The position numbers and the translations under genes were made by a program. Shown piece by piece: positions 58,844 to 64,000 of a stretch of DNA of 64,000 nucleotides; the stretch's first letter is position 1; every line of letters starts with the position of its first letter. The DNA comes from Echria macrotheca. Lineage: Eukaryota > Ascomycota > Sordariomycetes > Sordariales > Schizotheciaceae. The stretch spans positions 806,001-870,000 of the forward strand of contig MU839830.1 of NCBI GenBank assembly GCA_030411725.1. The letters are read 5' to 3'. The notes beneath the pieces are model-generated. The model had not been told where the DNA came from. It searched no databases and worked only from the letters and a program-made list of their open reading frames with translations.

Positions 58844-60655
58844 CAGAGTTGGTAATTAGTCAGAGTACTATAGTTAGTAGTAATTAGTAGTAATATAAAA
58901 TTACTTATTACTATGATTGAAATTAAAAAATTAATCAATTAATTAATTACTATTATCAATATATATTTATATTATAAAGCTTATAAGTAGTATGAAAAAT
59001 AGGGTTGGCAAATTAGTTAGTAGTCATTAGTCAGTAGTTACTAAATTTAGTAGTTAGTAGTTAGCTGATTACTGACTACTGTAGTCTGACTACTAGTCAA
59101 ATATAATATATTATTTTCATTTGCAAAATGATTAAAAGCCTATTAATGCTATAGATTTAAATACTGATTTATAGTAATAATAATACTAAATATACTATAT
59201 AAGGGGTAGTAATATATTTCCTATTGATTAACGAAAAGAGTACAAGTAATTATCGAAATTACTGGCTTTTAATAAAAGTAATCGTAATTTATATGCTTTA
59301 TAACGTAAAATTCAACTTTTTATCAGCTTTTGCGTTATAATTAATTCATCCTAAAAAGCTATACCACATGCTTATAATACTATATATTTTACCTATAAGC
59401 TGATTGTATATTATTAGTTTAAGCTTTTAGATTGATTCTGAATCTCAAGAAGAGATTGGAAATTGAGGTGCATAAAAAGTTGCAATTGGGCCAAAGTGGA
59501 AATACCAATTTCAAATACCATTTTAAAACTTCACTAAGCGTAGTAACTTATAATTAAAAATAGATATATGTAAGTTGCAAATACTACTATTAGCTAGTAT
59601 TAAAATATTTTACCTTTTATGTAATAACAACTACTATTTAACTATTAAATCATTTTTTACTAGGAGTAAGCTTTTTAAAAAGGTAGTAAAAAAAGCTACT
59701 CTACACATTAATTATATAATTAGATTATTAAAGATGGCTAATTAAATATTTAACCTTTTAATTCACATTATAATAATTATTGAATATATACTACTACTAA
59801 ACTTGAATTATAAAGCGATTACTAATAACTATTTGACGTAATTATTATTTTTATTATTTTTACCTACTGACTCCTGTAGTCAGTAGTCTGACTACAGTAG
59901 TCTGACTAATTGCCAACCCTGACTATATATATTACCTATAAATTTATTTTCTAGTACTATATAAGCAGGATTTTTAAAATAGAATTTAAAATCTAGGAGT
60001 ATAAAAAGTTGCAATTGGAGTTAAACAGCAACATCGATTTCCAATAAATTTTTAAAAGGCTAATAAGTGTTTTGGCTTTAAAAAAAAGCAGTTATATATA
60101 ATTGGCATTGCTATATTTTACTTACTGTAAAATATGTTTATTTTTAATAGGTTTAGTAATTAAAACTATAGTTTTTAAATTTTGTACCTTTAATACCCGT
60201 TAGCATAGTAATCAATAAATACTTTTTAGCTATATAGTAGAAATCTATATTATATATTAGATTTACAACTTATTTTTAAGCTTCTATTATAGTTTGGTAT
60301 TTGAAGAAATGATTCGAAATCGAAAGGTTTTAAATAGTTGATTTAGATCTATTTGCTACTTTAAATTTCCAAAAGCTTTTAAAATTTTCTAGCACCTTAA
60401 TTATTAATAAGTAAAAGTATAGCCTATCATTAGGTAAGATAGAATATCAGATGTCTCATTACAATTACTTAATTACTACTCTTTGAGGCTATATTTGAGG
60501 TTTTAAGGATTTTTCTACTATTCTTTGCTTGTTTGTAATAATATTTATAATTTAGGTATAAAGTAGTAGAAAAAGCGAGTTTTTCTCTTAGTTATAAACT
60601 TAAAAACGAATAATGAAATATTTAATACTTTAATTTAAATTATAATAACTATTAC
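58844..60655. mobile_element. Family A copies, one short complete-looking (59000-59921)
   Basis: A reversed A right end starts at 58844 (CAGAGTTGGTAATTAGTCAG). Inside, a forward A runs from TAGGGTTGGCAAATTAG at 59000 to TTGCCAACCCTG at 59921 (922 bp); compared with 52943 it lacks part of the middle. Its flanks (ATGAAAAA, ACTATATA) do not match. Sequence after 59922 continues as A interior up to 60,655. Confidence 0.5.
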
Positions 60656-63600
60656 CAGGGTTGGCAATTAGTCAGACTACTGTAGTCTACTCAGTACCTT
60701 GACTACTGACTAGACTACTTTGACTACTGTAGTCAGTAGTCTAACTATAGTAGTTAGTAGGTAAGAATAATAAAAATAATAATTATTTTCAAATAATTAT
60801 TATTAATCGCTTTTTAATTAACAGTTAGTAGTAGTATTTAAGTAATAATTCTTATAACTAAAATTAAAGTATTACTTATTTATTTAGTCGTTTTTATAAT
60901 TTTCAAGAGAGTATATATAAAATACTCGACTTATAAGGCCTATAAATAGTGAAAGAAATCTTAATATTTAAATAATAGTTCTAATTATAGAAAAAGGTCA
61001 TATGTTGCAACACCAGTGAAATAGTATTATCCGCGACGTATTTATAGGTTGTTTCACTTATAAGTTATTACGGTTAGTGGATTTTTAAATGGGTATTTAA
61101 AATTGATATTTCCACTTTGACCTAATTGCAACTTTTGATATACTTCGATTTCCAATCATTTTTCAAAATTCCAGATTAACTTAAAAGCTTAAAGTAAGTG
61201 CTATCTCCAATATATAACATAGATTTCTACTATAAGGCTAATAAACGTTTAGTGATTACTACGCTAATGTATATTAATAGTATAAAATTGTGAAAACCGC
61301 AAGTTCTATTAGTAAGTTTACTAAAAGTAGAAAGGTTTTACATTAGGTAAAATAAGATATTACTAATTGTATATAAGTGCTTTTGATTTAAGTGAGAAGG
61401 TTCGCTGGCCTTTGAAAAAAATTGGAAATCGAAATTGCTGTTCGACTCCAATTGCAACTTTTTGTACTTATAGATCCAAAATTCTGTTTTTAAAAGTCCA
61501 GCTTATATAATAACAAAAAACGAACTTATAGGCAAGATATATACTAATATAAGCATACTATAACTACTTTTAAACTTACTTGATTGTAAGGGGATAGCTT
61601 GTAAATTGTAGTTTTACCTTATAGTATATATTAATTATAATAGACTTCATTAACAAATGATAAGTGTAGTAGTTATTTATGCACTTATTCTTAATACATA
61701 TATATATATACCCTTTATTTATATTGTATTTTACGTTATCGTAGCTATAGGCATTTAAATCTATCGAATCAATAGGCTTTTTAATTATTTTGCAAGTACA
61801 ATTACTACTAAAACTTCGAAAGAAACCGACACCTACGCATCTGCTCGAGGAAACGTCCAAAATCGAAGCGGAAACTTGGAAACAGTCGATAACTTAATTA
61901 TCTTGGCCCCTATGGGGTTGAAGAAGTAGCGTAAACGTAGCACGCGCGGTATAAGGCCGCTCGAGGATAACCGGGCGATTACTTTATCCGCTCCTTTATA
62001 AAGTAAAAATTCTATAAATGTAGAGATAGTAGAAAATCCTTACTACCTACTGTAAGTTAATTAGGATAGTAAAAGTACCTTAAGTACAGGGCGAGTTCGT
62101 AACGAAAGCGTAATAGTAAAGGGTAAATTTAATAACGTTAATAATAACAATACCTTTAACTATAATATTAAAAATATTACCTTAAAGTAGTAGTTAGTTG
62201 TTACAATTATCCTTTCTAAGTAGGTTTCAATATAAATATATACTTATAATAAAGAAAAAGTAAACTCTAAAATATTTAAGATAATTACCTGCTTTTTAAA
62301 GTAAGTAAAGGTTACTTATAAACTTCTGGGTAAAAAGCGGTCTAGTAAGAAACAGAAAAAAAAATATAATAAAGGTAATCCTTAATTAACTTAAAATTAT
62401 TAAGTAAAAGATTAGTACACAAAGTAATAATATAATAAAAGTAAATTAACTTATATTTATAAAGGTATAGAACTAAGCCTAAGTTATAGTATAATTAGTA
62501 AGCGTAAAGTACGTTTTTAAAGTATATATACTTAAAGTTATAATATAAATTAGTTAAAGGAAGGAGAATAATAAACGGATAAATAAATAAGTAGTAAATA
62601 TAATTAACAAAGCCCTATTAGTAAGTATTAAAGGAGCTACGATCCCAATATATATATATTACGCGCTATTTACTTAGCGGCGACTAAAAGGTTATATTCG
62701 AAACCAAAAACGGTAGAAAATATACGAAAACTAATATAGCCTAGGTAAAAAAAACGTTTAATAATAAAACAACTATAGCTCGTAAAGGCTATACAGTTAT
62801 TACCTATAAATTAAGCTTGGAATAAGTATTTAGTAAAAGTATATTTTAATATCTTAAGGAAAAGATTTTAATTAAAAACAACGTTAGTATTATTAAGGTA
62901 ATAATACTTAAAATAATAAGGAAAAAAATAAAAACCCTTTTTTACGTTACGGTAAATAATATAAATAAAGCAAATATGCTTTATACTTAGGGATTAGTAG
63001 TAAAAAGTACTTAATATTTTTACAAGCTTTTTGCCGATAAGGTAGCGTTTTAATAATATTATTATTATTATAACTTTAGTTACGTAGTAAAAATATATAT
63101 TTCGAAGTTAGTACGTTATAAGTATTATAAGTTTATAACTATTTATATAAAAAAGTTAAGTATAAGGTAAAGAAAAGTAATAAGGATAAAGTTATTTACG
63201 GTAACGTTATAAACGTAAAGCGTATATAATGCGTTAATTACGTTGGGAAGTATACGGTATAATTTAAGTAGTATTTAAAAAGGGTTAAATAAATCGCTTA
63301 AGTAAAGGAATGATAGGTAAACCGGCCCCAATACTTTATATTATTAAACTATTCGAAGAAAATAATATAATTAATTGAGATTGGTATTCCGGAGTTAATA
63401 CAATTTTGGAATGGAAACGTTACGAGGAAATGTAAAGTGGATATAGTAGAGGAAGGCCGGCCTTTACGGCTTAAAAGGCGCCCCCTGGTATTTTCCGCGC
63501 CGGTATAACTGGAGTTTAACTTACAAAATATCGGTAAGATGATCTAGGCTATGATAAGGTAGGTACTAGTTAAAGAAACAATAGTTTTGGACCCTTAGGA

Positions 63601-64000
63601 GGAGATAGAATCCCTGGGGGAAATGGTGCGAGGGCGGAGCGCGGCTGTAGTAGCCGTGTAGGTATTTTACTAATTAAGTAAATAAAAAGATTAATAAATA
63701 GAAGCCCGATAGCTAGTACCCCTATTTACGGGTAGGACCCCTATTTACGGGTAGGGCCGAGGCTTGGTTAGGATTAGGGGGTTTTGTACGGCTTAGGTAC
63801 GTAGTTTTATTTTATTTATAGTGTATTAGTAATATCTCTACCTAGATAGTTACGGTAGAAGTATTGTATAGGTACTAGGCTTGGGGATTTTACTCCACAA
63901 AGAGTACCCCTGCGGGGTAAGAGAAATAATAATTATTTTGCAATTAAAAATAATATATTATATTTGACTAGTAGTTAGACTACAGTAGTCAGTAGTCAGA
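60656..64000 (-). mobile_element. Family A element, reversed, running off the window
   Basis: Starts CAGGGTTGGCAATTAGTCAG at 60656 and continues as reversed A interior to 61,795. It resumes at 63,944 after a LINE-like insertion, reaching the A subterminal array (GACTACAGTAGTCAGTAGTC) at the window edge. Its other terminus lies outside the window. Confidence 0.6.
61796..63930 (+). mobile_element. LINE-like element, ORF1-type relic, 13-bp duplication
   Basis: 2,135 bp bounded by a perfect 13-bp duplication AATTATTTTGCAA (61783-61795, 63931-63943) and ending GGGGTAAGAGAAATAATAAT, a tail of AAT repeats. These are the features of a non-LTR retrotransposon insertion. Degenerate frames read rightward: a basic stretch near 62,330 (KKRSSKKQKKK), then near 63,050-63,250 Cys/Tyr-rich text with CxxC spacing (CFNCYYY, RCKYCK in one frame) resembling the paired zinc knuckles of fungal Tad1-like ORF1 proteins. 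After this only about 600 bases remain, too few for the endonuclease-reverse transcriptase ORF. Either the element is internally deleted or it is a non-autonomous derivative. Relationship to Tad1 is inference. Confidence 0.6.

Larger units (their letters stand above)
30290..64000. repeat. A+T-rich, RIP-like repeat block without intact genes
   Basis: Within a few tens of bases of the prolyl-tRNA synthetase stop the base composition changes to strongly A+T-rich with very frequent TA steps. Only three chance frames longer than about 60 codons open in it. Repeated copies that can be compared (the two LTRs, the miniature elements) differ almost only by C/T and G/A transitions. That is the signature of repeat-induced point mutation, in which duplicated DNA is mutated before meiosis in many Pezizomycotina. 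Small less-mutated islands remain (31,570-31,790; 46,460-46,620; 58,555-58,720; 61,800-62,000; 63,470-63,660). I could not compute RIP indices. Confidence 0.85.

Noticed and set aside
47341..61795. CRISPR-like array from the regularly repeated AGTC words
   Set aside because: Repeats are imperfect palindromes confined to transposon ends, without constant spacers, and the host is a eukaryote.
61576..61860. 94-codon minus-strand frame at the LINE-like junction
   Set aside because: Spans the junction between the A interior and the inserted element; Ile/Lys/Tyr-rich chance frame.
30292..64000. Mitochondrial or centromeric DNA as the source of the A+T-rich block
   Set aside because: No mitochondrial genes or satellite array. 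The contents are RIP-mutated transposons, which explain the composition; a centromere cannot be excluded but nothing specific supports it.

Overview
The window comes from a filamentous ascomycete (Pezizomycotina). The evidence is short 50-125 nt spliceosomal introns with CTRAC-type branch points, fungal gene families, and a two-speed layout in which a G+C-balanced, gene-bearing half (about 1-30,280) meets a 33.7 kb A+T-rich, gene-free half (about 30,290-64,000). The second half carries repeat relics that look mutated by repeat-induced point mutation (RIP). The APS kinase N-terminus resembles the Eurotiomycete type, but the class cannot be fixed from this window alone.

Gene-bearing half, left to right: a small Cys-rich CYSTM-type tail-anchored protein; the actin-patch protein Abp1 (ADF-H plus two SH3 domains); the ESCRT-I subunit Vps37; an unrecognised conserved-looking 345-aa protein on the minus strand, with an unassigned exon-like ORF upstream of it; about 4.9 kb with no supportable gene; an F-box protein; a large Gln/Ser/Pro-rich AT-hook protein (minus); V-ATPase subunit C; APS kinase (minus); a hotdog-fold thioesterase-like protein (minus); a small unrecognised protein; the ribosome-biogenesis factor Noc1/Mak21 (minus); and a bacterial-type, probably mitochondrial, prolyl-tRNA synthetase. 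Most are housekeeping genes without a shared pathway. I rebuilt all splice structures by hand from frame, consensus and family expectation; two introns appear to be GC-AG.

Repeat half: an 8,208-bp Ty3/gypsy LTR retrotransposon relic (167-bp LTRs, 5-bp target duplication TATAG) sits inside a hAT-like miniature element. Many full and partial copies of two related hAT-like, non-autonomous TIR families follow (called A and B here). They have CAGGGTTGG termini, 8-bp target duplications and dense palindromic subterminal repeats, and they are nested in each other. A 2.1 kb LINE-like insertion with degenerate zinc-knuckle-like coding sequence and a 13-bp target duplication lies near the right edge. 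An 86-bp 5'-truncated relative of it, with a 15-bp duplication, lies at 47.9 kb. No intact gene is visible after the prolyl-tRNA synthetase.

The most interesting material is the A/B miniature-element system, whose several precise target-site duplications let the nesting order be read directly, and the short LINE-like element that seems to lack a reverse-transcriptase ORF. All repeat-family names beyond the visible structure are inference.
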